Shown one piece after another: positions 1-7,131 of a stretch of DNA of 17,244 nt. Below the pieces are notes generated by a model. It was not told the DNA's origin. It did no database searches and saw only the letters and a list, made by a program, of their open reading frames with translations. The stretch lies in contig JAGKWN010000094.1 of the NCBI GenBank assembly GCA_021151805.1, forward strand, positions 1-17,244, written 5' to 3'. Made by a program: the position numbers and the translations under genes. The stretch is from Cytophagaceae bacterium (GTDB lineage: Bacteria > Bacteroidota > Bacteroidia > Cytophagales > Cytophagaceae). Positions within the stretch are counted from its first letter, which is position 1. Each line of letters starts with the position of its first letter.

Positions 1-12
1 AATTTATATAGT

Positions 13-42
13 ATTGAATTAACTTTTAGTCGAGTATTTTTT
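13..42 (+). promoter_or_regulatory. Putative Bacteroidota promoter of the H1-like gene
   Basis: ATTG at 13-16 is followed after 18 bases by TATTTTTT at 35-42. This resembles the -33 TTTG / -7 TAnnTTTG arrangement used by the Bacteroidota primary sigma factor. It would give a leader of roughly 35-40 nt that includes the strong ribosome binding site at 68-74. The match is imperfect in AT-rich DNA, so this is an inference only. Confidence 0.3.
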
Positions 43-67
43 ATATAGGATTTATTTAATTACAAAA

Positions 68-74
68 AAGGAGG
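68..74 (+). promoter_or_regulatory. Strong Shine-Dalgarno site of the H1-like gene
   Basis: AAGGAGG lies 8 bases before the ATG at 83, a near-perfect anti-16S complement at ideal spacing. It is notable because no other gene in this window has a comparable site and Bacteroidota genes usually lack one. It fixes the start codon and suggests high translation. Confidence 0.7.
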
Positions 75-82
75 ATTACATC

Positions 83-364
83 ATGGCAAAAGCAAAAGCT
101 TCCGCTAAGAAACCAGCTGCTAAAAAACCAGCAGCTAAAAAACCTGCAGTTAAAAAAGCAGCAGTTAAAAAAGTAGCTAAAAAAGCAGCAGCTAAAAAGC
201 CTGCAGCTAAAAAAGCAGCAGCTAAGAAGCCTGCAGCTAAAAAAGTAGCTAAAAAAGCTGTTAAAAAAGCAGCAGTTAAGAAAGTAGCTAAAAAAGCAGC
301 GGCTAAGAAGCCTGCAGCTAAAAAAGTTGCTAAGAAAGCTGTAGCTAAGAAAGCTGCAAAGTAA
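83..364 (+). CDS. Histone H1-like Lys/Ala/Pro-rich DNA-binding protein
   Basis: This 93-residue protein consists almost wholly of Lys, Ala, Pro and Val, with 39 Lys (42%), no acidic and no aromatic residue. It is built from KKPAA, KKAAA, KKVA and KKAAV pentad-like units, like the C-terminal tail of histone H1 and the bacterial H1-like proteins (HctB/AlgP type). The likely role, inferred from composition, is non-specific DNA or RNA binding and nucleoid compaction in the cytoplasm. Residues 22-44 are repeated exactly as residues 59-81, an offset of 37 residues (111 bp), so the gene probably grew by internal duplication and may vary in length between strains. The start is fixed by AAGGAGG 8 bases upstream. 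It is a single-gene unit with its own terminator at 388-414. Such low-complexity proteins cannot be assigned to a family by sequence alone. Confidence 0.85.
   Translation: MAKAKASAKKPAAKKPAAKKPAVKKAAVKKVAKKAAAKKPAAKKAAAKKPAAKKVAKKAVKKAAVKKVAKKAAAKKPAAKKVAKKAVAKKAAK
146..325 (+). repeat. Internal tandem duplication in the H1-like gene
   Basis: The DNA encoding residues 22-44 (from 146) recurs at residues 59-81 (from 257), a 111-bp period. The peptides are identical and the DNA differs only at a few third positions (GCA/GCT, AAA/AAG). Smaller 15-bp units coding KKPAA run throughout. This indicates recent expansion by slippage or unequal exchange. Confidence 0.65.
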
Positions 365-385
365 TTCGTTTCTAAACGAAATTTA

Positions 386-414
386 AAACCCGAAGCTGAG
401 CTTCGGGTTTTTTT
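386..414 (+). terminator. Rho-independent terminator after the H1-like gene
   Basis: ACCCGAAGC (388-396), loop TGA, GCTTCGGGT (400-408), then a run of seven T (408-414). The stem can extend by the flanking A/T bases from 386. A second, 7-bp inverted repeat TTCGTTT/AAACGAA (365-380) lies between the stop codon and this stem and may stabilise the 3' end. Confidence 0.9.
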
Positions 415-504
415 ATTTTAAGGCATACACCCGCCTCCGTATTCAATCGTATATCATTACACAGGGTACCGATCACCACTTTTTCATCTCACGTCTCAAA
501 TTCG

Positions 505-512
505 TACCTTTA
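505..512 (+). promoter_or_regulatory. Putative -7 box TACCTTTA of the methyltransferase gene
   Basis: TACCTTTA matches seven of eight positions of TAnnTTTG (counting the two free bases) and ends 4 bases before the ATG at 517. A T-rich TTTTTC lies about 20 bases upstream as a weak -33 element. If used, transcription would begin at or next to the start codon. Confidence 0.4.
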
Positions 513-516
513 TAGT

Positions 517-1674
517 ATGAAAGAGCTACAAGTACTGGTTGAATTTCTTAAACAATGCCTTGCCGATAATACGTTTGTAAAACTAACCATCAGCAACCCC
601 GTCGATAAACAATCTTCTATACTTAAGGTTTATGTTCGTTTCATAGAAATCAAAAAACAACCCTTCCTTTCATTTACCTATCGCCACAAAACAAACGACC
701 AGGTTAAAAATTTTTCCATTGAAGCCGGTATTGCAGAAATTGAAAAGTTCATGCAGTCGCAGTATCGCAACGCAACGCTCTTCAGCACAAAGCAGGACTA
801 TGCACTGCTTACATCTAAAAAAGGGCATATAACTTTACAGAAAAACAAGCCGACCTTTACTGAAACCAACGAAACCGTTCACGATCGTAAAAAAACGAAA
901 CGCGCATCCAACACACAGAGCTACTTAACGCATTTAGGAATTACAGACAGCAACGGCATACTGATTCCTAAAATGGCTGATAAATACCGCCAGATAAATA
1001 AATATCTGGAGATCATTGAAGGATTGATTGAACATGTTTTGCTTCCGGAAGAAATTCATATCGTTGATATGGGCTCCGGTAAAGGTTATTTAACATTTGC
1101 CTTATATGATTACCTGGTAAATGAAAAACAACTGAACGTTGCTTTAACAGGTATAGAATTGCGCCAGGAGCTGGTTGATTATTGCAATGAAGTAGCAGCA
1201 GCCTGTGGTTTTAAAAAATTACAGTTTGTATGTAAACCAATTCAGAAATATACCGATAAACGGATTGATATGCTGATTGCATTACATGCCTGCGATACTG
1301 CTACGGATGATGCCATTTACAAAGGAATCGTTTCAAATGCGCAGCTCATCGTGTGTGCCCCTTGCTGCCACAAACAGATCCGCCAGCAGGTGAAAGGCAT
1401 TGAGCAGGAAAGTCCGCTGTTGAAGTACGGCATTTTCAAAGAACGCCAGTTTGAAATGGTGACCGATACCTTGCGCGCGTTAATCATGGAACAGCACCAA
1501 TATCAAACCAAGATCTTTGAATTCATTTCAAATGAGCATACACGAAAAAATATTATGCTGGTTGGCAGCAAACTCCCCCATGCATCGGCTGATCAGCAGC
1601 TGCAGCATAAGATAGACGCCATTAAAAATGAATATCATATTGATTTTCATTATCTGGAAAAGCTTACCCGATAA
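517..1674 (+). CDS. SAM-dependent methyltransferase (Methyltransf_32-like)
   Basis: This 385-residue cytoplasmic protein has a class I methyltransferase fold in its C-terminal half. Motif I is at residues 182-193, with the acidic start and Gly-rich loop of IVDMGSGKGYLT that binds S-adenosylmethionine. An acidic strand end follows at TGIELR (211-216). ALHACDTATDDAI at 255-267 and PCCHK at 282-286 are the hallmark of the METTL25/RRNAD1-like group (Methyltransf_32). The N-terminal ~130 residues are a separate basic region of no recognised family, possibly for binding nucleic acid. The substrate is unknown; RNA is a reasonable guess but only inference. The gene stands alone between the H1-like terminator and fumarase and has a Bacteroidota-like -7 box only 4 bases before its ATG. 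No clear terminator follows it. Confidence 0.8.
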   Translation: MKELQVLVEFLKQCLADNTFVKLTISNPVDKQSSILKVYVRFIEIKKQPFLSFTYRHKTNDQVKNFSIEAGIAEIEKFMQSQYRNATLFSTKQDYALLTSKKGHITLQKNKPTFTETNETVHDRKKTKRASNTQSYLTHLGITDSNGILIPKMADKYRQINKYLEIIEGLIEHVLLPEEIHIVDMGSGKGYLTFALYDYLVNEKQLNVALTGIELRQELVDYCNEVAAACGFKKLQFVCKPIQKYTDKRIDMLIALHACDTATDDAIYKGIVSNAQLIVCAPCCHKQIRQQVKGIEQESPLLKYGIFKERQFEMVTDTLRALIMEQHQYQTKIFEFISNEHTRKNIMLVGSKLPHASADQQLQHKIDAIKNEYHIDFHYLEKLTR

Positions 1675-1719
1675 TTTGGTTGCAATAAATACGTAGTTAT
1701 ACATAGAAAAAATCTTTAC

Positions 1720-1737
1720 GCTACTTAAATTAGTAGC
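1720..1737. promoter_or_regulatory. Inverted repeat upstream of fumarase
   Basis: GCTACT (1720-1725) and AGTAGC (1732-1737) are separated by 6 bases, about 28 bases before the fumarase ATG. The compact dyad could be an operator; no T-run follows, so it is not a terminator for the methyltransferase gene. Low confidence, as 6-bp dyads occur by chance. Confidence 0.25.
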
Positions 1738-1764
1738 ACCATTCACATATAACATATTAGTCCC

Positions 1765-3369
1765 ATGCCTGAATTCAGTTATCAAAAACCGTTTCCGTTA
1801 AAGAAAGATCCAACGCCTTATAAATTGATCAGTAAAGATTATGTTTCAACGATCGAAGTTGATGGGCGCAAAATTCTTAAAGTAGATCCGAAAGCGCTTG
1901 AACTGATTGCAGAGAAGGCATTAGCAGATGTATCATTCTATTTACGTTCCTCGCATTTAGAAAAGCTGGCTAAAATTCTGAACGATCCTGAAGCAACCGA
2001 TAACGATCGTTTCGTAGCCTATACATTATTGCAGAATGCCTCTACCGCAGGTGAAGGTAAATTACCTTCCTGCCAGGATACCGGTACAGCCATTGTAATG
2101 GGTAAAAAAGGTGAGAACGTATGGACGGGTGCCAATGACGAAGAAGCTTTATCTAAAGGGATTTATAATACTTACCAGGAAAGAAACCTGCGTTACTCCC
2201 AGGTAGTGCCAATCACCATGTTCGACGAAAAGAACTCCGGCACCAACCTTCCTGCCCAGATTGATATCTATGCCGAACAAGGCAACGAATATAAGTTTCT
2301 GTTCATGGCTAAAGGTGGTGGTTCTGCAAACAAAACGTATTTGTACCAACAAACAAAAGCATTATTGAACGATGAAAGCTTAACGGCTTTCGTAAAAAAT
2401 AAAATCAAAGACCTGGGAACATCTGCTTGTCCTCCGTACCACTTAGCATTAGTTATCGGCGGCACTTCTGCAGAAGCAAACCTGAAAGCAGTAAAACTTG
2501 CCTCAGCAGGATACTACGATGAATTGCCAACGGAAGGCAACATCGGCGGACAAGCATTCCGCGACCTGGAATGGGAAGAGAAAGTACAATTGATCTGCCA
2601 GGAAAGTTTGATCGGTGCGCAGTTCGGTGGTAAATATTTCACGCACGATGTAAAAGTGATCCGTTTGCCGCGCCACGCAGCTTCTTGCCCGGTAGGTATT
2701 GGTGTAAGCTGTTCAGCTGACCGTAACATCAAAGCTAAAATTACCGAAGAAGGTATTTTTATTGAAGCACTTGAAACAAACCCTGAAAAGTATTTGCCTG
2801 CACAGGCTCCGCACCTTGAAAAAGCGGTTGAGGTTGACTTGAACCAACCGATGGCCGATATATTGAAATTGCTTTCTCAATATCCGATCAAAACACGTTT
2901 GAAACTAAAAGGTACCTTGATTGTAGCACGTGATATCGCGCACGCTAAAATCAAAGAACTATTGGATGCAGGTAAACCTATGCCGGAGTATTTTAAAAAC
3001 CACCCGGTGTATTATGCAGGTCCGGCGAAAACTCCGGAAGGCATGCCATCCGGAAGCTTCGGTCCAACGACTGCAGGCCGGATGGATTCGTATGTGAATT
3101 TATTCCAGAGCCAGGGTGGATCCATGATCATGCTGGCAAAAGGAAACCGTTCGAAAGCTGTTACGGATGCATGTAAACAATACGGTGGTTTCTACCTGGG
3201 CTCTATCGGCGGACCGGCAGCGATCCTGGCGAAAGAAAATATTAAATCGGTTGAAGTGGTTGACTTTGAAGAATTGGGCATGGAAGCCGTGCGTAAGATC
3301 GAAGTAGTAGACTTCCCTGCGTTCATCATCTGTGATGACAAGGGCAATGACTTCTTTGCGAACCTGTAA
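1765..3369 (+). CDS. fumA: Fumarate hydratase, class I (Fe-S)
   Basis: This 534-residue fumarase interconverts fumarate and L-malate in the TCA cycle in the cytoplasm. It is the fused form carrying both the alpha-type and beta-type domains, close to the 548 residues of E. coli FumA. The alpha-type region covers about residues 1-340, with LPSCQDTGTA at 100-109, KGGGSANK at 183-190 and SCPVGIGVSCS at 308-317. Cys103, Cys222 and Cys316 match the spacing of the three E. coli cluster ligands (Cys105, 224, 318), so a [4Fe-4S] centre is expected. The beta-type domain follows at about 370-534, with GPTTAGRMDSY near 431-441 and GSIGGPAA near 478. The protein should be oxygen-sensitive. The gene is monocistronic by position: about 90 bp follow the preceding gene and a strong terminator lies directly after it. 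Malate or tartrate as an alternative substrate cannot be ruled out. Confidence 0.93.
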   Translation: MPEFSYQKPFPLKKDPTPYKLISKDYVSTIEVDGRKILKVDPKALELIAEKALADVSFYLRSSHLEKLAKILNDPEATDNDRFVAYTLLQNASTAGEGKLPSCQDTGTAIVMGKKGENVWTGANDEEALSKGIYNTYQERNLRYSQVVPITMFDEKNSGTNLPAQIDIYAEQGNEYKFLFMAKGGGSANKTYLYQQTKALLNDESLTAFVKNKIKDLGTSACPPYHLALVIGGTSAEANLKAVKLASAGYYDELPTEGNIGGQAFRDLEWEEKVQLICQESLIGAQFGGKYFTHDVKVIRLPRHAASCPVGIGVSCSADRNIKAKITEEGIFIEALETNPEKYLPAQAPHLEKAVEVDLNQPMADILKLLSQYPIKTRLKLKGTLIVARDIAHAKIKELLDAGKPMPEYFKNHPVYYAGPAKTPEGMPSGSFGPTTAGRMDSYVNLFQSQGGSMIMLAKGNRSKAVTDACKQYGGFYLGSIGGPAAILAKENIKSVEVVDFEELGMEAVRKIEVVDFPAFIICDDKGNDFFANL

Positions 3370-3392
3370 AATGAAATTTTATAATCGTACTG

Positions 3393-3429
3393 AAGGATAT
3401 ACGTTTGAAAAAATGTATATCCTTTTTTT
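3393..3429 (+). terminator. Terminator after fumarase, GAAA-capped
   Basis: AAGGATATACGTTT (3393-3406) pairs with AAATGTATATCCTT (3411-3424) through 14 pairs including one G-T wobble, closed by a GAAA tetraloop (3407-3410). Seven T (3423-3429) follow. It is a textbook intrinsic terminator 24 bases after the stop. Confidence 0.92.
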
Positions 3430-3468
3430 ATTAATTAGTTACAACATTTCTGAACAATAACAGAAACG

Positions 3469-4035
3469 ATGACACAACCTGCAAATGATATCGCCCTGCT
3501 AAACCAACTGCGCAATAATGACCAGGCCGCTTACCTACAGCTCTACCGGGATTATTATCCTGCCTGTTGCCGCTTCATTCTTCGTAACAGCGGCAACAGA
3601 CAGGATGCAGAAGACATGTTTCAGGAAACCCTTTTGGTTTTAATACATAAACTCCGTGTCGAAAATTTTCAGCTCCAATCTGAATTAAAAACTTTTTTAT
3701 TTGCCGTTAACCGCAACCAATGGTTGAAAAAACTCCGCAGCCGCCGCATGCAGCTGACACCTGAATTGCTGGAAGAATCCGCACTCCTTCCAGAAACACC
3801 GCCGGATCTTGAAATACACCCTGAACAACCGGCAAACAGCTGGATACAACGTTTGTTTGAAAATATCACCGGGCATTGCGTTGTACTTATCACCCAAATT
3901 TTTTTAAAACAACAGGAGCCGGATGCACTGATCAAAGAATTGGGATATAAAAATGCGCACAGTTTCCAGAACCAAAAATATAAGTGCATCAATCAATTAC
4001 GAAAAGCAGGAAAAAATTTATCGGCACTTGGGTGA
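3469..4035 (+). CDS. ECF-type RNA polymerase sigma factor
   Basis: This 188-residue protein resembles Bacteroidota extracytoplasmic-function sigma factors. Region 2 spans about residues 15-92, with the typical YRDYYPACCRFI helix, DAEDMFQETLLVL (46-58) for core polymerase binding and -10 melting, and a basic NRNQWLKKLRSRR segment (81-93). Region 4 is at about 126-182; its recognition helix GYKNAHSFQNQKYKCINQLRK is the form seen in many Cytophagales sigmas. The linker (95-125) is rich in Pro and Glu. No anti-sigma gene adjoins it, unlike many ECF systems. The next gene, 53 bp downstream, encodes a peroxiredoxin-like protein, and a common transcript would run to the terminator at 5143-5175. Control of a redox or envelope response is an inference from this context. 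The targets are unknown. Confidence 0.85.
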   Translation: MTQPANDIALLNQLRNNDQAAYLQLYRDYYPACCRFILRNSGNRQDAEDMFQETLLVLIHKLRVENFQLQSELKTFLFAVNRNQWLKKLRSRRMQLTPELLEESALLPETPPDLEIHPEQPANSWIQRLFENITGHCVVLITQIFLKQQEPDALIKELGYKNAHSFQNQKYKCINQLRKAGKNLSALG

Positions 4036-4045
4036 TTATTGGAAA

Positions 4046-4081
4046 AACGGGGTATTAAAGCATATAAAATTTAAACCCGTT
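4046..4081. promoter_or_regulatory. Dyad between the sigma factor and peroxiredoxin-like genes
   Basis: AACGGG (4046-4051) and CCCGTT (4076-4081) face each other across the 53-bp intergenic gap, with weaker pairing between TTAAA and TTTAA inside. No T-run follows. It could be an mRNA hairpin tuning expression of the second gene or an operator. Speculative. Confidence 0.25.
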
Positions 4082-4088
4082 CACATTT

Positions 4089-4619
4089 ATGACACTTCAA
4101 GTAAAACAAAATGCCCCGGATTTCAACACCCATGATGTTTTTGGCAATCCTATTTCTTTACAAAAACATAAAGAGAAAACCGTTTACCTGGCTTTCATGC
4201 GCTTTGCCGGTTGCCCCGTCTGCAACCTGCGCGTACACAACCTGCTGAAACATGCCGATGCTTTTAAAGCAAAAAATATTGAAGTTGTTTTAGTGTATGA
4301 ATCTTCCCTTGCAAATATACGCCAGTATCTGGAAGGTAGTACGTACCCTTTCATCTTCGTGGCTGATCCCGAAAGTACCCTATACAATGCATATCAAGTT
4401 GAAAAATCCTGGGCAAAGCTAATGGGTTCCATGTTCAAAGGGATGCTTGGGAAAGTGCGCGCAGGTGAAAAACTATTCGGCAAAAAACCGGCAATGGACG
4501 GCAGCATGAACCGCATGGAAGCAGAGTTTGTCATTGATAAAAATGGAAAGCTGGCAATTGCCCATTATTCGGCATTTCTGGGAGATAATATAGATATTGA
4601 AAAAATATTAAATTTATAG
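4089..4619 (+). CDS. Peroxiredoxin-like protein (AhpC/TSA superfamily)
   Basis: This 176-residue thioredoxin-fold protein has no signal peptide, so it is probably cytoplasmic. The N-terminal APDFNTHDVFGNPISL (residues 9-24) is the usual AhpC/TSA opening. The active-site loop is FAGCPVC (39-45), giving a CxxC pair at Cys42 and Cys45 in place of the PxxxTxxC of classical peroxiredoxins. This places it with the peroxiredoxin-like families (PRX_like2, AhpC/TSA antioxidant enzymes) that use a CPxC loop. It is expected to reduce peroxides or exchange dithiols. A basic insert at about 114-140 (SWAKLMGSMFKGMLGKVRAG) is unusual and could touch membranes or nucleic acid. It follows an ECF sigma gene and precedes a Cys-rich lipoprotein, probably in one operon. 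The exact substrate is not clear from sequence. Confidence 0.8.
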   Translation: MTLQVKQNAPDFNTHDVFGNPISLQKHKEKTVYLAFMRFAGCPVCNLRVHNLLKHADAFKAKNIEVVLVYESSLANIRQYLEGSTYPFIFVADPESTLYNAYQVEKSWAKLMGSMFKGMLGKVRAGEKLFGKKPAMDGSMNRMEAEFVIDKNGKLAIAHYSAFLGDNIDIEKILNL

Positions 4620-4658
4620 TTGATTATTCAACGATTCAATATTCCTGCAACCGTTAGC

Positions 4659-5090
4659 ATGTTAAAAAAAATTAATCTGATATTCATTTTAGTTATTTCT
4701 CTGAGTACATGTAAAAGTAAAACCGGAGAAATAACTTTAACGGTAGATACGTGTACAAGCACTTATACCAGATCTGATGATAACTTCTATGATGAAAACC
4801 AACAGACAGGCGGCCATGGCCCAAATAATTTCATGAATGAGTATAATGCCAAATCTGAGATCTGCTGGTGTCTTTGTGATCAATACATACAAACCAAAGA
4901 TACTGCTATAGGAGCCTATATTCTGAAGCATTTTCAGGATGCTGAAATGGGAGGATTTATTGCCAGCCACTATTATGCTGATTCTATACACCAGAATGCA
5001 TTCCACACATTTATTATTGAACCCAATCTTGATTCATTATGTAAATACCGGAATGTGTTCAAAAAAAATATCTATGAATGGAACGATTAG
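4659..5090 (+). CDS. Small Cys-rich lipoprotein, unknown function
   Basis: The ATG at 4659 is chosen because it starts directly with a lipoprotein signal: MLKK, a hydrophobic stretch (residues 5-15), then LSTC with Cys18 as the lipid-modified residue. An in-frame TTG at 4620 would place 13 unlikely residues before this signal. The product is 143 residues. Thr at position -1 of the lipobox is unusual. The mature part has five more Cys: 32, 69, 71, 73 and 128, with 69-73 forming a CWCLC (CxCxC) cluster that might bind metal or form disulfides. I recognise no family. It follows the peroxiredoxin-like gene by 39 bp and is followed by a terminator, so it probably ends the sigma-peroxiredoxin-lipoprotein unit. 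A redox or metal role is a guess from its Cys content and neighbours. Confidence 0.65.
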   Translation: MLKKINLIFILVISLSTCKSKTGEITLTVDTCTSTYTRSDDNFYDENQQTGGHGPNNFMNEYNAKSEICWCLCDQYIQTKDTAIGAYILKHFQDAEMGGFIASHYYADSIHQNAFHTFIIEPNLDSLCKYRNVFKKNIYEWND

Positions 5091-5142
5091 TTTTAAACAT
5101 ACTCGTTTGGGGCATATACCTTTCAAATAATGCTTTCAAAGC

Positions 5143-5175
5143 AAAAGGATACCTATAAGTAGGTATCCTTTTTTT
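5143..5175 (+). terminator. Terminator closing the sigma/peroxiredoxin/lipoprotein unit
   Basis: AAAAGGATACCT (5143-5154), a 6-base loop, AGGTATCCTTTT (5161-5172), with seven T at 5169-5175. The perfect 12-bp stem includes the A/T edge. It lies about 50 bases after the lipoprotein stop. Confidence 0.9.
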
Positions 5176-5261
5176 GCATAATATTTATTAATTTTCGAAT
5201 ATGTAAAAGCCTCTGTATTGGGGAGGAAACAAATAAAATTCTTTCAATTAACATTTATTTT

Positions 5262-7112
5262 ATGTTGAGTTTTTTTCAAGTCATTTTTAAAAAATCATCT
5301 ATCCGGCTGTTTTTTCTGATTCTATTGATCAATAGCATTCATTTAACGGGCCGCGCGCAAAAAGAAGCTTACAACTGGTATTTCGGAGACCGTGCAGGAT
5401 TATCTTTTGCAACAGAACCCCCAACTGTATTAACCAATGGTGCGTTGGTTACTTCTGAAGGTTGTGCAAGTATATCTGATGAAAACGGCAATCTGTTATT
5501 CTATACCAACGGCAATGCTGTATGGAATAAAAATCACCAGGTGATGGATAATGGAACTGATCTGCATGGACAAAGCAGCAGTACGCAAAGCGCTTTGATT
5601 GTAAAGTTACCTGGCAGTACAACGCTGTATTATATTTTTACAGTAGCAGATCAGGGCAATGCAAACGGGTACGAGTATTCTATCGTTGATATGTCTTTCA
5701 ATGCAGGTGCCGGCAAAGTTGTAACAAAAAATGCAACCATCTTAAAAGATTATTCCAACACGTCGTCTGCATTCCTTAATTCTACGGAAGCATTAACTGC
5801 TGCATATCATAAAAACCAAACAGATGTATGGGTAATCCTGCATGAAGCGAACGTAACAAAGTTTTATGCTTACCTGTTAACCGCTGCCGGTCTCCAGGCA
5901 CCTGTTATTTCTGATATCGGAAACCAAAAAACAAATTTAAGTCAGTGCAGAATTTCACCGGACGGCAAACGTATTGCTCTTGGAGGATACTTTGGTTCGG
6001 GTGTTGATTTATATGATTTCAATTCTTCGACCGGAACAATTTCAAATGTCGTTCCTTTAATCAGTGGCCCTTCAAACCGTGTGTACGGTTTAAGTTTTTC
6101 TCCAAACAGCAAAGTGTTATATGTTACTGATAATGTTGCCAATATTTATCAATTTGATTTAAGTCTGCCAACAAGCACAGCTATGATCAATTCAAAATAT
6201 CTGGTAGGCCAGGGTTCCGGCAGTTACTACCCGCAGCTGCAGCTCGGGCCAGACAAACGATTATACCTGGCACAAAAAGACTTGCAATACCTTGGTATTA
6301 TTGCTAATCCGGATGTTATTGGTGCCGGAAGTGCTTTCACCGATAACGGAATTTCCTTAGGTACCAGATCCAGCAAACTGGGTTTGCCAACATTCATGGT
6401 GAACTATGTTACATTACGGCCGCCTGTTGTAAGCCTTGGCAACGACACAACCTTATGCCCTTCAGCAAAATTGATTCTTGATGCCGGCAGCGACAATCAG
6501 GATGCAGCTTTTTTATGGAACACACAGGAACAGACACAAAAAATAACGGTTTCCGCACCAGGAAAATATTATGTTGATGTAACCCGTGACAATATTAAGG
6601 AAAGTGATACAATCATTGTTTCTTATATTTCCTTTGCTGCACTATCCATACCGCATTCATATAATTATTGTGGTTTTGCAGAGGCACCATTTATATTGGA
6701 CCCGGCATTTGCAGAACCACAATTCAAATGGCAGGATGGTTCAACAGCACTTCCCTATTCCATTACTACTGCCGGCAAATACATTATAGAAAGATTCAAT
6801 CAAAATTGCAGTACAAAAGATACGTTTACAGTAACCGCATTTTGTCCGCAGGAACTGATCATTCCTAATTTAATAACGCCAAATAAAGATGGAAAGAACG
6901 AAACGTTCGCCATTAAAAATCTTCCGATTCCGGATTGGAGCATAGAAATTTATAATCGATGGGGTACTTTAATTTATACAGCAGAGGGTTACCAAAACGA
7001 TTGGGGGGCACAGAATGTAAGCGATGGCTTATACTTTTACTATCTTAAGCACCGCTACAATGATCAAACACATAAAGGCTGGGTAGAAGTTTTGGGAGCC
7101 GCAAAACTCTAG
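5262..7112 (+). CDS. T9SS type B sorted beta-propeller-like surface protein
   Basis: This 616-residue exported protein begins with a signal peptide: basic KK at 10-11, hydrophobic core 16-28, and a probable cut near RAQ (31-33). Residues 36-395 open with NWYFGDRAGLSF and continue with LTNGALVTSEGCASISD, YTNGNAVWN and SSSTQSALIV. This layout is common in Bacteroidota secreted proteins and suggests a beta-propeller made of WD-like blades, such as CRISPDGKRIALGG and LSFSPNSKVLYVTD. An Ig-like region follows from about 400 (SLGNDTTLCPSAKLILDAG), with a second to about 530. Residues 535-616 are the gliding-motility-associated type B CTD: PNLITPNKDGKNETF, YNRWG, and a terminal DGLYFYYL strand. It should cross the outer membrane through the T9SS. 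The ligand or function is unknown. It stands alone and converges with the next gene. Confidence 0.85.
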   Translation: MLSFFQVIFKKSSIRLFFLILLINSIHLTGRAQKEAYNWYFGDRAGLSFATEPPTVLTNGALVTSEGCASISDENGNLLFYTNGNAVWNKNHQVMDNGTDLHGQSSSTQSALIVKLPGSTTLYYIFTVADQGNANGYEYSIVDMSFNAGAGKVVTKNATILKDYSNTSSAFLNSTEALTAAYHKNQTDVWVILHEANVTKFYAYLLTAAGLQAPVISDIGNQKTNLSQCRISPDGKRIALGGYFGSGVDLYDFNSSTGTISNVVPLISGPSNRVYGLSFSPNSKVLYVTDNVANIYQFDLSLPTSTAMINSKYLVGQGSGSYYPQLQLGPDKRLYLAQKDLQYLGIIANPDVIGAGSAFTDNGISLGTRSSKLGLPTFMVNYVTLRPPVVSLGNDTTLCPSAKLILDAGSDNQDAAFLWNTQEQTQKITVSAPGKYYVDVTRDNIKESDTIIVSYISFAALSIPHSYNYCGFAEAPFILDPAFAEPQFKWQDGSTALPYSITTAGKYIIERFNQNCSTKDTFTVTAFCPQELIIPNLITPNKDGKNETFAIKNLPIPDWSIEIYNRWGTLIYTAEGYQNDWGAQNVSDGLYFYYLKHRYNDQTHKGWVEVLGAAKL

Positions 7113-7131
7113 TAAATCTACCCGCGCTTCT

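Noticed and set aside
146..325. H1-like repeat region as a CRISPR array or non-coding repeat
   Set aside because: Repeats are in frame, have no unique spacers, and code a coherent Lys/Ala protein with an intact ribosome binding site and stop.
4046..4081. Terminator between the sigma and peroxiredoxin-like genes
   Set aside because: The 6-bp stem has a 24-base loop and no T-run, so it does not look like an intrinsic terminator.
3953..4135. Short plus-strand frame bridging the sigma and peroxiredoxin-like genes
   Set aside because: It overlaps the ends of both genes in another frame and its sequence is low in hydrophobic patterning. The sigma and peroxiredoxin frames both show clear domain motifs.
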